Assembly: GCA_965268675.1 (NCBI GenBank)
Contig: OZ254179.1
Span: 806,001 to 870,000, forward strand
Direction: 5' to 3'
Source of the DNA: AAA044-D11 sp009705075
Lineage (GTDB): Bacteria > Actinomycetota > Actinomycetes > Nanopelagicales > Nanopelagicaceae
Length of the DNA: 64,000 bases
In this document: positions 27,450-36,560 of the stretch, one piece after another
Numbering within the stretch: position 1 is the first letter of the stretch
Layout: each line of letters begins with the position of its first letter
The notes under the pieces: generated by a model
Databases searched by the model: none
The model's input: only the letters and a program-made list of their open reading frames with translations
Told to the model about the DNA's origin: nothing
Made by a program: the position numbers and the translations under genes

Positions 27450-27587
27450 GGGCGAAAGTCTAGCCGCCAATAACGGCAAATTATCGAGGTTTTTGCCTAG
27501 CAATTCCGTGATGAGTTTCACCCAAAGTCGCTCCCGCCTCAAGGGAAAAACATCTCATTTCTCTCGGGAATCGTGAATAATCGCCCC

Positions 27588-28229
27588 ATGACAACTAGTC
27601 CTTCTGCCGTGCAATCTGCCGCCCCTCAAAAGGTAAACCGCCCAAATATCGTTGCCGTCGGAACAATCGTCTGGTTAGCAAGTGAGTTGATGTTTTTCGC
27701 AGCGCTCTTCGCAATGTATTTCACTACGCGAGCAGTTCAAGGTCCAAAAGTTTGGCTTGAGTCAACCGGGTTGTTAAATATTCCCTTTGCTGCAACTAAC
27801 ACAACTGTTTTGGTTCTCTCCTCAGTTACCTGCCAGTTCGGAGTTTTCGCCGCAGAACGTTTTCAGGCAAAACGCACCGGGACGTTATGGCAATTTAATA
27901 AATGGGGAATGCGTGAATGGTTTGCCCTAACTTTTCTAATGGGCGCTTTCTTTATCGGCGGCCAAGTTTACGAGTATGCAATGTTGGTGAGTGAAAGTCT
28001 GACCTTATCTTCAAATGCATATGGTTCAGTTTTCTATATGACAACTGGCTTTCACGGAATGCACGTTACTGGTGGCCTATTAGCATTTTTGATTGTGATG
28101 ATCCGAGTATTCCGCGCACAAAAGTTTGGTCATAAGCAGGCACAAACAGCGATTGTCGTCTCCTATTACTGGCACTTTGTTGACATTGTCTGGATCGCTC
28201 TATTCTCAGCAATTTATTTGATCAAGTAA
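27588..28229 (+). CDS. ctaE: Cytochrome c oxidase subunit III
   Basis: 213 residues with five membrane helices, the short actinobacterial subunit III. Characteristic stretches are VWLASELMFFAALFAMYF, YGSVFYMTTGFHGMHVTGG and VSYYWHFVDIVWIALF, including the conserved His and Glu that stabilise subunit I. I choose ATG 27588 because AATAAT stands six bases upstream; an in-frame GTG at 27573 is possible. It is the first gene of ctaE-qcrC-qcrA-qcrB, encoding part of the bc1-aa3 supercomplex in the cytoplasmic membrane. Confidence 0.95.
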   Translation: MTTSPSAVQSAAPQKVNRPNIVAVGTIVWLASELMFFAALFAMYFTTRAVQGPKVWLESTGLLNIPFAATNTTVLVLSSVTCQFGVFAAERFQAKRTGTLWQFNKWGMREWFALTFLMGAFFIGGQVYEYAMLVSESLTLSSNAYGSVFYMTTGFHGMHVTGGLLAFLIVMIRVFRAQKFGHKQAQTAIVVSYYWHFVDIVWIALFSAIYLIK

Positions 28230-28259
28230 GAAATTTCAGAAATTACAAGGCGAAACTAG

Positions 28260-29081
28260 ATGAAAAAGGTAAAGATGAATTCGGGAATTAAGAAGCTCTC
28301 ACGCTACCGCCGCCATCGTTATGCCGGTCCTGCATTATTGGTCATTGCCTTGATTTCTCTGGGTACGACTTATCAAGTTGCTAGTGCGCTACCGAGTACT
28401 TCTCGCATGGAAAGTACAGAGCAGTCAACGCTGATTGAAGAGGGAAAGCGAATATTCGCGCAAGGTTGTTCTTCATGTCACGGCCTTAACGCTGAAGGTG
28501 GCGGAATTGCACCTTCTCTCATTGGGGTTGGCGCAGCATCAGTAGATTTCCAAGTAGGTACAGGTCGGATGCCGATGGCAGATATGAGCCAACAAGCGAT
28601 GCGTAAACAACCGATATATAACGCAGAACAAACCGCAGCTTTAGCTGCATACGTTGCCTCACTTGCACCCGGACCTGATGCAGTCAATGAAGCGCAATTA
28701 ACTTTTGAACGTGATGGAAATACTGCCGAAGGGGGCGAGCTCTTCCGCACAAATTGCGCAATGTGTCACAACTTTGCTGGCCAAGGCGGCGCACTTACTC
28801 AAGGAAAATATGCACCGACCCTTATGGGTGTAGATGCTAAATATATTTACGAAGCGATGATCACTGGCCCGCAATCAATGCCAGTTTTTAGCGATAAGAC
28901 AATTACCCCCGAGGAGAAGCTCTCGATTATCAAATGGATTAAAGCTGCAGAGAAAGAACCAAATCTTGGTGGTGCATCTCTCGGACGAGTTGGACCAGTA
29001 ACTGAAGGTCTCTTGGTTTGGACGCTCGGTCTTGGGTTATTAATTGGTATCGCTGTATGGCTAACTGCGAAGGCGAGATAA
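28260..29081 (+). CDS. qcrC: Diheme cytochrome c subunit of bc1 complex
   Basis: 273 residues. An N-terminal membrane anchor (residues about 22-45) is followed by two c-type haem domains: CSSCH at 70-74 and CAMCH at 166-170, with Met ligands in MPMADM and SMPVFSD. A C-terminal helix (about 250-270) anchors the other end. The diheme QcrC is the actinobacterial replacement for a soluble cytochrome c, passing electrons directly to the aa3 oxidase CuA. It starts 30 bases after ctaE and precedes qcrA by 9 bases. Confidence 0.95.
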   Translation: MKKVKMNSGIKKLSRYRRHRYAGPALLVIALISLGTTYQVASALPSTSRMESTEQSTLIEEGKRIFAQGCSSCHGLNAEGGGIAPSLIGVGAASVDFQVGTGRMPMADMSQQAMRKQPIYNAEQTAALAAYVASLAPGPDAVNEAQLTFERDGNTAEGGELFRTNCAMCHNFAGQGGALTQGKYAPTLMGVDAKYIYEAMITGPQSMPVFSDKTITPEEKLSIIKWIKAAEKEPNLGGASLGRVGPVTEGLLVWTLGLGLLIGIAVWLTAKAR

Positions 29082-29090
29082 GGTAAAAAT

Positions 29091-30092
29091 ATGTCGAATG
29101 AATCTAATGAAATTGCAAAGTTTCAAGACCCTGGCCTACCAGAGCATGTTCATCGCAAGACAGATGTAGATCCGAAAGCCGCAGATCGTGCTGAACGACA
29201 AGTTGCAATTCTCTTTATTCTCTCTGCGCTTTCAACAGTCCTAGCCATCTATTCATACATCTTTATTGCAGATGACAAATTCTTTTTTCTCCCAATTATG
29301 GGAGATACAAATGCCCACCAATTATTTCTTGGGTTAGGTATGGCTTTTGCGCTTTTATTTATTGGTCTTGGGTTAGTTCATTGGGCAAAGACCCTGATGC
29401 CAGATACCGAAGTAATTGCAGAGCGACATGATTTTCGATCTCCTGATGAAGATCGTGAAGATTTTGTCAGAACCGTTAAAGAGCAAGCTGCAGCCGCAGG
29501 ACTCGGTCGTCGCTCATTAATTAAGCGAACTTTAGGTTTGGCACTTGGCGTTTCTGCACTTACTCCACTCGTACTACTCCGCGATTTGGGCCCACTCCCA
29601 AAGAAGAAATTAGAGAAAACTTCTTGGAAAGCGGGCACTCGTCTTGTAACTGATCCAGGCGATCGTCCAATTAGACCTGAAGATTTAGAGGTCGGAGCCG
29701 TTGCACAAGTACTTCCAGAGTTAGTGCCGGGGAAAGTACGTCACCTATCTGATATTGCAAAAGATGCAGTCCTGCTTATTCGTCTGCGGCCTAATGAATT
29801 CCAATTAAATGCTGAACGTCTCTCTTGGACACATGATGGGATCATTGCATTCTCCAAGATTTGCTCTCATATGGGTTGTGCTGTTGCCCTTTATGAGCAA
29901 CAGACAAAACACTTACTCTGCCCATGCCATCAATCAACTTTCGATGTAACAAGAGCAGCAAAGGTAATTTTCGGACCAGCCGCAAGACCACTACCCCAAC
30001 TAGCAATAACTGTTGATGCCGATGGCTTCTTGGTGGCTCAACAACCATTTAATGAACCCGTCGGACCTAGCTATTGGGAGCGCTCATCATGA
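29091..30092 (+). CDS. qcrA: Rieske iron-sulfur subunit of bc1 complex
   Basis: 333 residues. The 2Fe-2S ligands are C258 and H260 in CSHMGC and C277 and H280 in CPCHQSTF, with C263 and C279 forming the stabilising disulfide. Three helices in the N-terminal half (about 38-60, 75-98, 147-165) match the actinobacterial three-helix QcrA; a twin-arginine-like GRRSLIKRTLG precedes the third helix, as known for its mixed Sec/Tat insertion. The ATGA overlap with qcrB shows coupling. Oxidises menaquinol at the Qo site and passes electrons to QcrC. Confidence 0.95.
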   Translation: MSNESNEIAKFQDPGLPEHVHRKTDVDPKAADRAERQVAILFILSALSTVLAIYSYIFIADDKFFFLPIMGDTNAHQLFLGLGMAFALLFIGLGLVHWAKTLMPDTEVIAERHDFRSPDEDREDFVRTVKEQAAAAGLGRRSLIKRTLGLALGVSALTPLVLLRDLGPLPKKKLEKTSWKAGTRLVTDPGDRPIRPEDLEVGAVAQVLPELVPGKVRHLSDIAKDAVLLIRLRPNEFQLNAERLSWTHDGIIAFSKICSHMGCAVALYEQQTKHLLCPCHQSTFDVTRAAKVIFGPAARPLPQLAITVDADGFLVAQQPFNEPVGPSYWERSS

Positions 30093-31681
30093 AAAAAGCA
30101 GAACGCATAGGCGGCAATGTTGCAAGTTATGTAGATGATCGCACTGGCGCTGCAAAGTGGCTGCGAAAAAATCTAACTAAGGTATTCCCAGATCATTGGT
30201 CTTTCATGCTCGGTGAGATCGTTCTCTACTCATTCATTATTTTATTGCTCTCCGGAACCTTTTTGACTTTCTGGTTTGATCCATCACAACGAGAAGTTGT
30301 CTATGAAGGAAGCTACGAGCCGCTTGAAAATATAAAGATGTCGGCCGCTTACGCATCGACTTTGCACATTTCATTTGATGTCCGGGGCGGGCTTTTAATG
30401 CGCCAAATTCATCACTGGGCTGCCCTAATTTTCATGGCAGGAATGATTGCGCACTTAATGCGCGTCTTCTTCACCGGTGCCTTCCGTAAGCCACGTGAGG
30501 CAAACTGGTTGATTGGTATCGGGCTTGTAACTCTAGGAATTGTTGAAGGATTCCTTGGCTACTCACTTCCCGACGACCTGCTCTCTGGAACTGGAATAAG
30601 AATTGCGGAAGCAATTATTCAAGCACTTCCGGTAGTTGGTTCTTATCTAGCCTTCTTCGCTTTCGGAGGTGCTTTCCCTGGTGAGGCATTTATCCCAAGA
30701 ATCTTTACCGTTCACGTACTTCTGCTTCCCGGAATTTTCTTAGCACTTATAACAATCCACTTGATGTTAGTTTGGTATCAGAAGCACACCCAATATCCAG
30801 GTCCCGGCCGTACCGAAAAGAATGTAGTCGGCTATCCATTAATGCCGATATATATGGCTAAGGCTGGCGGCTTCTTCTTTATTGTTTTTGGTGTCACAGC
30901 CTTTTTAGGAGCAGTTGCTTCCATTAACCCAATCTGGCTCTACGGGCCTTATAACCCGGGGCAGATTTCTGCCGGATCGCAGCCCGACTTCTACATGGGC
31001 TGGCTCGATGGTTTAGTTCGTATGGCTCCCCCAATCGAGACCCACGCGTTTGGTCACACAATATCTTGGAATATTTTGATTCCAGGTTTGATAATTCCTG
31101 GAATTTTATTCACATTGATGGCGCTCTATCCATTCATCGAAGCTTGGATGACGGGCGATAAGCGCGAGCATCACCTACTTGAGCGACCACGTAATAATCC
31201 AAATCGAACTGCCATTGGTGCAATGTCACTCGCCTTTATCTTGGTTGTATTAATAAATGGTGGCAATGACATTATCGCGACGCACTTTGCGCTAACGATT
31301 AATCAGATCATGTGGTTCACTCGAATTGGGGTAATCGTAATTCCACCTCTGACCTTCGTAATTACCAAGCGAATCTGTCTATCGCTACAACGAGCAGATC
31401 GTGAAAAGGTCCTACACGGTCGTGAGACTGGTCGCCTTGTAATGCTTCCTCATGGTGAATTCATTGAGGTTCATGAAGAACTGACGCCAGCACAGAAATT
31501 CACCCTAACTCAGCACGAACAACCTCCAGCTCTCGAAGTTCCACGAGAAGATGCAAACGGAGTCTTAAATCCGCAAGGATTAAAAGGCAAACTCCGCGCT
31601 CGCTTTAGCCAGGCTCATGTTGAACAAGTACCTGCGCCAACAGAATCAGAAGCCAAGGCGCTAGAAAGCGGCCATCACTAG
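30089..31681 (+). CDS. qcrB: Cytochrome b subunit of bc1 complex
   Basis: 530 residues. Start ATG 30089 overlaps the qcrA stop. Haem b histidines are in SFDVRGGLLMRQIHHWAA (split here: LMRQIHHWAA) and FTVHVLLLPG with IHLMLVWYQ. The Qo motif is the family PDFYMGW region rather than PEWY, seen as QPDFYMGWLDG, common in Actinobacteria. The C-terminus is extended by about 100 hydrophilic residues rich in Glu and Ala, as in other actinobacterial QcrB. Forms the quinol-oxidising membrane core and the target site of Q203-type inhibitors in mycobacteria. Confidence 0.95.
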   Translation: MKKAERIGGNVASYVDDRTGAAKWLRKNLTKVFPDHWSFMLGEIVLYSFIILLLSGTFLTFWFDPSQREVVYEGSYEPLENIKMSAAYASTLHISFDVRGGLLMRQIHHWAALIFMAGMIAHLMRVFFTGAFRKPREANWLIGIGLVTLGIVEGFLGYSLPDDLLSGTGIRIAEAIIQALPVVGSYLAFFAFGGAFPGEAFIPRIFTVHVLLLPGIFLALITIHLMLVWYQKHTQYPGPGRTEKNVVGYPLMPIYMAKAGGFFFIVFGVTAFLGAVASINPIWLYGPYNPGQISAGSQPDFYMGWLDGLVRMAPPIETHAFGHTISWNILIPGLIIPGILFTLMALYPFIEAWMTGDKREHHLLERPRNNPNRTAIGAMSLAFILVVLINGGNDIIATHFALTINQIMWFTRIGVIVIPPLTFVITKRICLSLQRADREKVLHGRETGRLVMLPHGEFIEVHEELTPAQKFTLTQHEQPPALEVPREDANGVLNPQGLKGKLRARFSQAHVEQVPAPTESEAKALESGHH

Positions 31682-31703
31682 TAAGAACCCATAAACTTCC
31701 GCA

Positions 31704-32687
31704 ATGGAGTTTATGAATAACGCCCGTGAGTGGATAACTACTGGTCCGCTCGTTCTCTTCTTCTTCCTTGCTGGAATCGAATTGCGAGCAGAGTTGTTAG
31801 ATGGCGCATTTAGAAAACGCTTCTCATTCCTTATTCCATTTGCTGCAGCGCTAGGTGGAATGGCCGTACCAGCGCTAATTTATTTTTTGATTGCCAAGAA
31901 TAGTTCAGCTCCGGTAACCGCCTGGGGCGTTCCGATGGCTACAGATTTACCACTAGCGCTTCTTGCGCTATTACTTCTTGCAAAGAGCGTATCTAATCGA
32001 ATACGTGGCTTCCTACTAGCTCTCGCAATCGCCGATGATCTTGGTTCAATACTTGTAGTTGCGATTGTTTATCACCATCATATTGATGTCACTAGATTAT
32101 TTGTAAGCGCAGCCTTGCTACTGATTTTCTGGAAATCTGCGCCGAGATTCCCATTCGTCGCGCTTATCATCGGCGTTCTCGCCTGGGGCGTATTTAAAGA
32201 TAGCGGAATCCACCCAACAGTAATCGGCGTTCTACTTGGGCTCCTGATAAATGAGAAGGAGTCAGAGTGGTTAGTCGGGAAACTTACTCCAGTAATTAAT
32301 TACTTTGTTATTCCAGCCTTTATTATTACAACTCTTTGGATTCCGTGGAAAATAACTTCGGACTTAATCTTTAGTCCAATAGTTTTAGCGCTGGTGTTTG
32401 CCAGAATCATCGGTAAACCACTTGGTATTTGGCTATTTGGCTATTTGGCTATGAAGCTCATGGGACACCGCGTGATTGCAAATAGGGATTTATTTTTAGT
32501 TGGCACTCTAGGAACTATTGGACTTTCAGTGTCTATGCTCTTCGCTAATCTTGCTGATCTAGGTCAAGAACTAAATGGCGCGCTAATTGGTGTTTTAATC
32601 ACTTTGCCTTTGGCGCTACTTCTTATATTTATTAGTGCGAGGCTGCTGAAGGTTTCTCGTACTCAAGAACAAAGCCAAGAATACTAA
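31704..32687 (+). CDS. nhaA: Short NhaA-type Na+/H+ antiporter
   Basis: 327 residues against about 390 in E. coli NhaA. Key residues are preserved: VPMATDLPLALLAL (Asp of the TM IV motif), LAIADDLGSIL (the DD ion site) and RIIGKPLGIWLF (conserved Lys). The N-terminus begins at the equivalent of the TM II entry (WITTGPLVLFFFLAGIELRAEL), so TM I and its preceding helix are missing. There is no room for them, since qcrB ends 22 bases upstream and TAAACT stands six bases before the ATG. It likely balances Na+ and pH alongside respiration. Its 3' end overlaps ctaF by 56 bases in antisense. Confidence 0.85.
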   Translation: MEFMNNAREWITTGPLVLFFFLAGIELRAELLDGAFRKRFSFLIPFAAALGGMAVPALIYFLIAKNSSAPVTAWGVPMATDLPLALLALLLLAKSVSNRIRGFLLALAIADDLGSILVVAIVYHHHIDVTRLFVSAALLLIFWKSAPRFPFVALIIGVLAWGVFKDSGIHPTVIGVLLGLLINEKESEWLVGKLTPVINYFVIPAFIITTLWIPWKITSDLIFSPIVLALVFARIIGKPLGIWLFGYLAMKLMGHRVIANRDLFLVGTLGTIGLSVSMLFANLADLGQELNGALIGVLITLPLALLLIFISARLLKVSRTQEQSQEY

Positions 32688-33033
32688 TAAGCAAGCCACC
32701 TACAGCGATAAGAGTTAGCCACCAACCAACAAGCAATCCGACACCAGCGGTCACCATGCAGAAAGCAACTGGAAGTGGCCACCAAGAGTGTGGGGAATAG
32801 AAGCCAAGTTCACCTGCAGAATCTGCTATTTCGCCCTCAGTGTTGTCTTCCGGAAGAACATTGCCCAATCTCTTATTCGTAAACCAGAGATAGAAACCTA
32901 TAAGGGCCGCGAGACCTCCGGATAAAGCGATTGCGGTGATTCCAACAGCTTCACCACCAACTAGCCAATAGATAACTGTCATGATTGCGTAAAAAACTGC
33001 TAGCCCACCGAAGAGCAACCAACCTGTTTTCAT
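32632..33033 (-). CDS. ctaF: Cytochrome c oxidase subunit IV
   Basis: 133 residues with four membrane helices. The N-terminal TGWLLFGGLAVFYAIMTVIYW and the central ELGFYSPHSWWPL loop are characteristic of the actinobacterial CtaF family, an accessory subunit of the aa3 oxidase. It follows ctaD after two bases (TAAATATG), so it is coupled to it. The last 56 bases overlap the convergent nhaA gene. Role is assembly or stability of the oxidase; it carries no cofactor. Confidence 0.92.
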   Translation of the reverse strand: MKTGWLLFGGLAVFYAIMTVIYWLVGGEAVGITAIALSGGLAALIGFYLWFTNKRLGNVLPEDNTEGEIADSAGELGFYSPHSWWPLPVAFCMVTAGVGLLVGWWLTLIAVGGLLISILGFVLEYEKPSAASH

Positions 33034-33035
33034 AT

Positions 33036-34688
33036 TTAGTGGCCTTCAGTCTTTATATGTGGGTAATGCAGATCAAAGGCCGGACGCTCACTGCGAATTC
33101 GCGGCATTGAAGTGAAGTTATGGCGCGGTGGTGGACATGATGTTGCCCATTCAAGTGATGCCCCGTAACCCCAAGGATCATCAACTCCTACAAGTGGTGA
33201 CTTTCTTGTTATCCAAACATTGACCAAGAATGGAATCATCGAAAGCGCCAAGAGTGTAGATCCGACTGTTGAAATCATATTCATATTAGTAAAACCATCG
33301 GTTGCCAAGTAATCAGCATATCTGCGCGGCATTCCTTTGATTCCAAGCCAATGTTGAATCAAGAACGTTAAATGGAAACCGGCGAAAGTAGTCCAGAAGT
33401 GAATTTTTCCTAAACGTTCATTTAGCATACGGCCAGTCATCTTTGGCCACCAGAAATAGAAGCCAGCAAACATTGCAAAGACTACGGTTCCGAATAGAAC
33501 GTAGTGGAAATGCGCAACAACAAAGTATGAAGCTGATACTGCGAAATCAAGTGGTGGTGAGGCAAGGATGATTCCAGTTAAGCCACCGAATAGGAAGGTG
33601 ATCAAGAATCCCATCACCCAGAGCATTGGTGTTTCAAAAGAGACGCTACCCCGCCAGATAGTTCCAATCCAGTTGAAGAATTTCACGCCAGTTGGAACAC
33701 CAATCAAGAAAGTCATAAAGGAGAAGAACGGTAGAAGTACCTGTCCGCTGGCAAACATATGGTGCGCCCAAACTGAAACAGATAGCGCAGAGATAGCGAT
33801 AGTTGCCGCAATTAGACCTTTATAACCAAAGATTGGCTTGCGACTAAAGACTGGAAGAATTTCCGTTGCAATTCCGAAGAATGGAAGTGCCAAGATATAA
33901 ACCTCTGGATGGCCAAAGAACCAGAAGAGATGCTGCCACAGCATCGCTCCCCCGTTTGCTGGATCAAAGATATGCGATCCGAACAACCGATCTGATTCCA
34001 ACCCTAAAAATGCTGCAGCAAGTGGTGGGAAGGCGAGAAGAACTAAAATCGAAGTTAGTAGTACGTTCCAAGAGAAGATAGACATACGGAACATCGTCAT
34101 TCCAGGTGCTCGCATTGTGAAAATTGTTGTAATGAAATTTACGCCGCCAAGAATTGTTCCGATACCACCCATTGCCAATCCAATAACCCAGAGATCGCCA
34201 CCGATTCCTGGTGAATATTGGGAATTTGCAAGTGGTGCATATGCGGTCCAACCAAACGAGGCAGCTCCACCAGGACTTAAGAATCCTGCGAATGCCATCA
34301 AGCCACCAAAGAGGAAGAGCCAATAGGACAACATATTCATTCTTGGGAAAGCTACATCTGCTGCGCCAATTTGCAATGGCATAATCACGTTTGCGAACCC
34401 GACGAATAGCGGGGTGGCAAACATCAATAACATAATCGTTCCGTGCATCGTGAAGACCTGGTTGTACTGCTCGCTCGATACAAATTGCAGACCAGGACGT
34501 GCAAGTTCCGCTCTAAGAATTAAGGCAAGGAGACCGCCAATTAAAAACCAGGCAAAAGTAGTTACTAAATACATGTAACCAATCATTTTGTGGTCGGTAG
34601 TCGTGATGATCTTGACGAAGAGTTTGCCTTTACTTGTTGGCGCAACTTTACTTGGAGCTACAGCCGTGCGATTAGCAAATGTAGTCAT
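33036..34688 (-). CDS. ctaD: Cytochrome c oxidase subunit I
   Basis: 550 residues with twelve membrane helices. Haem and CuB ligands are visible: the low-spin His in FTMHGTIM, FGHPEVYILALP (CuB His with the cross-linked Tyr), and WAHHMF. The late FVVAHFHYVLFG binds haem a3 and haem a. Residues of the D and K proton channels fit family A oxidases. ATG 34688 follows the ctaC stop by two bases, and the gene is followed by ctaF. It is the catalytic core that reduces oxygen and pumps protons. Confidence 0.97.
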   Translation of the reverse strand: MTTFANRTAVAPSKVAPTSKGKLFVKIITTTDHKMIGYMYLVTTFAWFLIGGLLALILRAELARPGLQFVSSEQYNQVFTMHGTIMLLMFATPLFVGFANVIMPLQIGAADVAFPRMNMLSYWLFLFGGLMAFAGFLSPGGAASFGWTAYAPLANSQYSPGIGGDLWVIGLAMGGIGTILGGVNFITTIFTMRAPGMTMFRMSIFSWNVLLTSILVLLAFPPLAAAFLGLESDRLFGSHIFDPANGGAMLWQHLFWFFGHPEVYILALPFFGIATEILPVFSRKPIFGYKGLIAATIAISALSVSVWAHHMFASGQVLLPFFSFMTFLIGVPTGVKFFNWIGTIWRGSVSFETPMLWVMGFLITFLFGGLTGIILASPPLDFAVSASYFVVAHFHYVLFGTVVFAMFAGFYFWWPKMTGRMLNERLGKIHFWTTFAGFHLTFLIQHWLGIKGMPRRYADYLATDGFTNMNMISTVGSTLLALSMIPFLVNVWITRKSPLVGVDDPWGYGASLEWATSCPPPRHNFTSMPRIRSERPAFDLHYPHIKTEGH

Positions 34689-34690
34689 TA

Positions 34691-35455
34691 TTAAGCCGCC
34701 TTCAGAGTAGAAATATATTCTTCGTAATCACTTGGTGAAACAACTTTCACCGTGAATAACATCTGGGAATGGTTGCGCCCGCAAAGTATGTTGCATCGGC
34801 CAGGGTAGCTTCCAAGTTTGTTAGCGGTAAATTCAAGATGGTTTGAAACTCCTGGCAAATTTTGCATTTGAATCATAAAGGCAGGAATCCAGAATCCGTG
34901 GACCACATCCGTAGCTGTGATGTTAAATCGAACTCGCTCGCCTTGTGGCAGAACAAGAGTTGGTGGCTTGGCTGGAGTACCAGTAATAGTTCCTGCATCA
35001 GGATTATCTCGATAAGTAAATTGCCACGACCACTGAATTGCGTTGACATCTATCGTGTGACTGATTTTGTCATCTGCTGAAATCTTTGTAATTGAAGACT
35101 CTTTAACTGCCGTGAAATAGAAGAGAACTGCAACGATGATAAATGGAATTATCGTGTATGCAACTTCGACTGGAACGTTGTATTGCGTCTGCTTTGGGAC
35201 TTCATCACCTTTACGACGATGACGGAATGCTGGATACATAATTAAAATCGCAGTGAAGACTCCGACTACTCCCGCTGCGATCCAAGCTCCCTGCCAGAGC
35301 GGAAGCGAGATGTCATTTACGCTTGAAACGTTCTTAGGAAAACCCATCCCAGAGATATTTTCAGTCGAACAAGATGTGAGCAAAACCAGCGCTCCACCCG
35401 ATAGAAGATAACGAGCCACTCGGCCCAGCGATTTCTTCCTCGACTTAAAATTCAT
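34691..35455 (-). CDS. ctaC: Cytochrome c oxidase subunit II (lipoprotein)
   Basis: 254 residues from ATG 35455. I choose this start because it opens a lipoprotein signal with lipobox LTSC (Cys 29) and has TATTCT six bases upstream; the open frame extends further but without support. Two membrane helices follow, then the CuA domain with PGRCNILCGRNHSQM (Cys-x3-Cys, His and Met ligands). Accepts electrons from QcrC. First gene of ctaC-ctaD-ctaF, divergent from the cysteine-desulfurase-like gene at 35514. Confidence 0.95.
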   Translation of the reverse strand: MNFKSRKKSLGRVARYLLSGGALVLLTSCSTENISGMGFPKNVSSVNDISLPLWQGAWIAAGVVGVFTAILIMYPAFRHRRKGDEVPKQTQYNVPVEVAYTIIPFIIVAVLFYFTAVKESSITKISADDKISHTIDVNAIQWSWQFTYRDNPDAGTITGTPAKPPTLVLPQGERVRFNITATDVVHGFWIPAFMIQMQNLPGVSNHLEFTANKLGSYPGRCNILCGRNHSQMLFTVKVVSPSDYEEYISTLKAA

Positions 35456-35513
35456 TGGGTAAGAATAACCCTCAGTTTCACTCTTATATCCAAGTGGGAG
35501 TAGCGTTCTAGGC

Positions 35514-36560
35514 GTGGTTTCCATCACCCCGAATTTTCAATCTGAGCCGAGGCTTCACGAGGCTGCTCGGATGGCGCTGCCCCATATCTTTGAAGTGGCT
35601 TGGCCAGATCCAGCAAAGCTAGGGGTCGATTCAAAGAGTGCAGCAATTCTCTTAAACGAAGCCAGAGAAACCTTTGCCGGCCATCTTGGAGTCAAAAGTG
35701 AGGAGATCTCATTTCTAGGCGAGCCCTCATTGGGCTTTCATCTGGGAATCAGTGGATTAATTGGGGCGCAAAATCGGCTGGTATTTAGCAATATCGACCG
35801 GATGGAAGTTTTCGCAATTTCTGAGAACTTTTCAAGCTTTCAACTAAAGGCTTCTACTGCGGGCCAAATTGATTATGCAGATTTAAGAGAATCTGATGTC
35901 GCAACTCTGCAACTTTGTAATCGAGAGACTGGGACTATCCAACTAAGCCGGCCAAATAATTGCGCTGGCTTGTTTGTTGATGCGACTGGCTCTGGTACGC
36001 GAATCAAATTACCTGACAATTGGAGCACGGCGCTATGGGATTCAACTTCGTGGGCCGGACCAAGTGGATTAGGGATTCTTGCAATTTCCAAGAGCGCTAA
36101 ATGGCAAAATCCACTTCCTCACCTAGATAGTCGAATCAATCCCGGCCCAACATCTCTCCCATTGATTGTGGCAAGTGCACTTGCCATTGATAGTTGGGTT
36201 GCAGATGAGAAAAACTTAGCGGCGAAAATTGCAGCGATTAATTCGGAAATCCGAAGCTATCTCTCGTTAAAAATTCCTGATTGTGACCTGGCGCCAGGTG
36301 GCGCTGATCATCTTCTTAGCGCCTCGTTCTTATATGTAAATGCCGAACAATTGGTAACAGTTCTAGCAGATAAGGGCTTTGCCGTTGATTCTGGGTCAGC
36401 CTGCAGCGCCGTGAATATGCAACCAAGCCATGTCCTCGCCGCGTTAGGAACTTTAACTCAAGGAAATATCCGCCTCACAATTCATCATGGAACTAGTTTT
36501 GAAGATGTCCAGAAGTTTTTAAAGGTTTTAGAAGAAACAATCGCTGAGTTGCGTGCCTAA
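35514..36560 (+). CDS. Cysteine-desulfurase-like protein lacking the PLP lysine
   Basis: 348 residues of class V aminotransferase fold. Aligned by eye with IscS/NifS, the NxETGTIQ motif (CNRETGTIQ) and the cysteine loop SGSACS (Cys about 297) are kept. The PLP-binding segment, normally SAHKxxGPKG, reads DSTSWAGPSG (176-185): Lys is replaced by Ser 179. The VDAxQ glutamine is replaced too (VDATGSG), and the GGxQE loop is lost. It may therefore carry persulfide on Cys 297 without making it, or be a PLP-free scaffold. GTG 35514 has TAGCGT seven bases upstream. Directly followed by tusA (TAATG). Function unproven. Confidence 0.8.
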   Translation: MVSITPNFQSEPRLHEAARMALPHIFEVAWPDPAKLGVDSKSAAILLNEARETFAGHLGVKSEEISFLGEPSLGFHLGISGLIGAQNRLVFSNIDRMEVFAISENFSSFQLKASTAGQIDYADLRESDVATLQLCNRETGTIQLSRPNNCAGLFVDATGSGTRIKLPDNWSTALWDSTSWAGPSGLGILAISKSAKWQNPLPHLDSRINPGPTSLPLIVASALAIDSWVADEKNLAAKIAAINSEIRSYLSLKIPDCDLAPGGADHLLSASFLYVNAEQLVTVLADKGFAVDSGSACSAVNMQPSHVLAALGTLTQGNIRLTIHHGTSFEDVQKFLKVLEETIAELRA

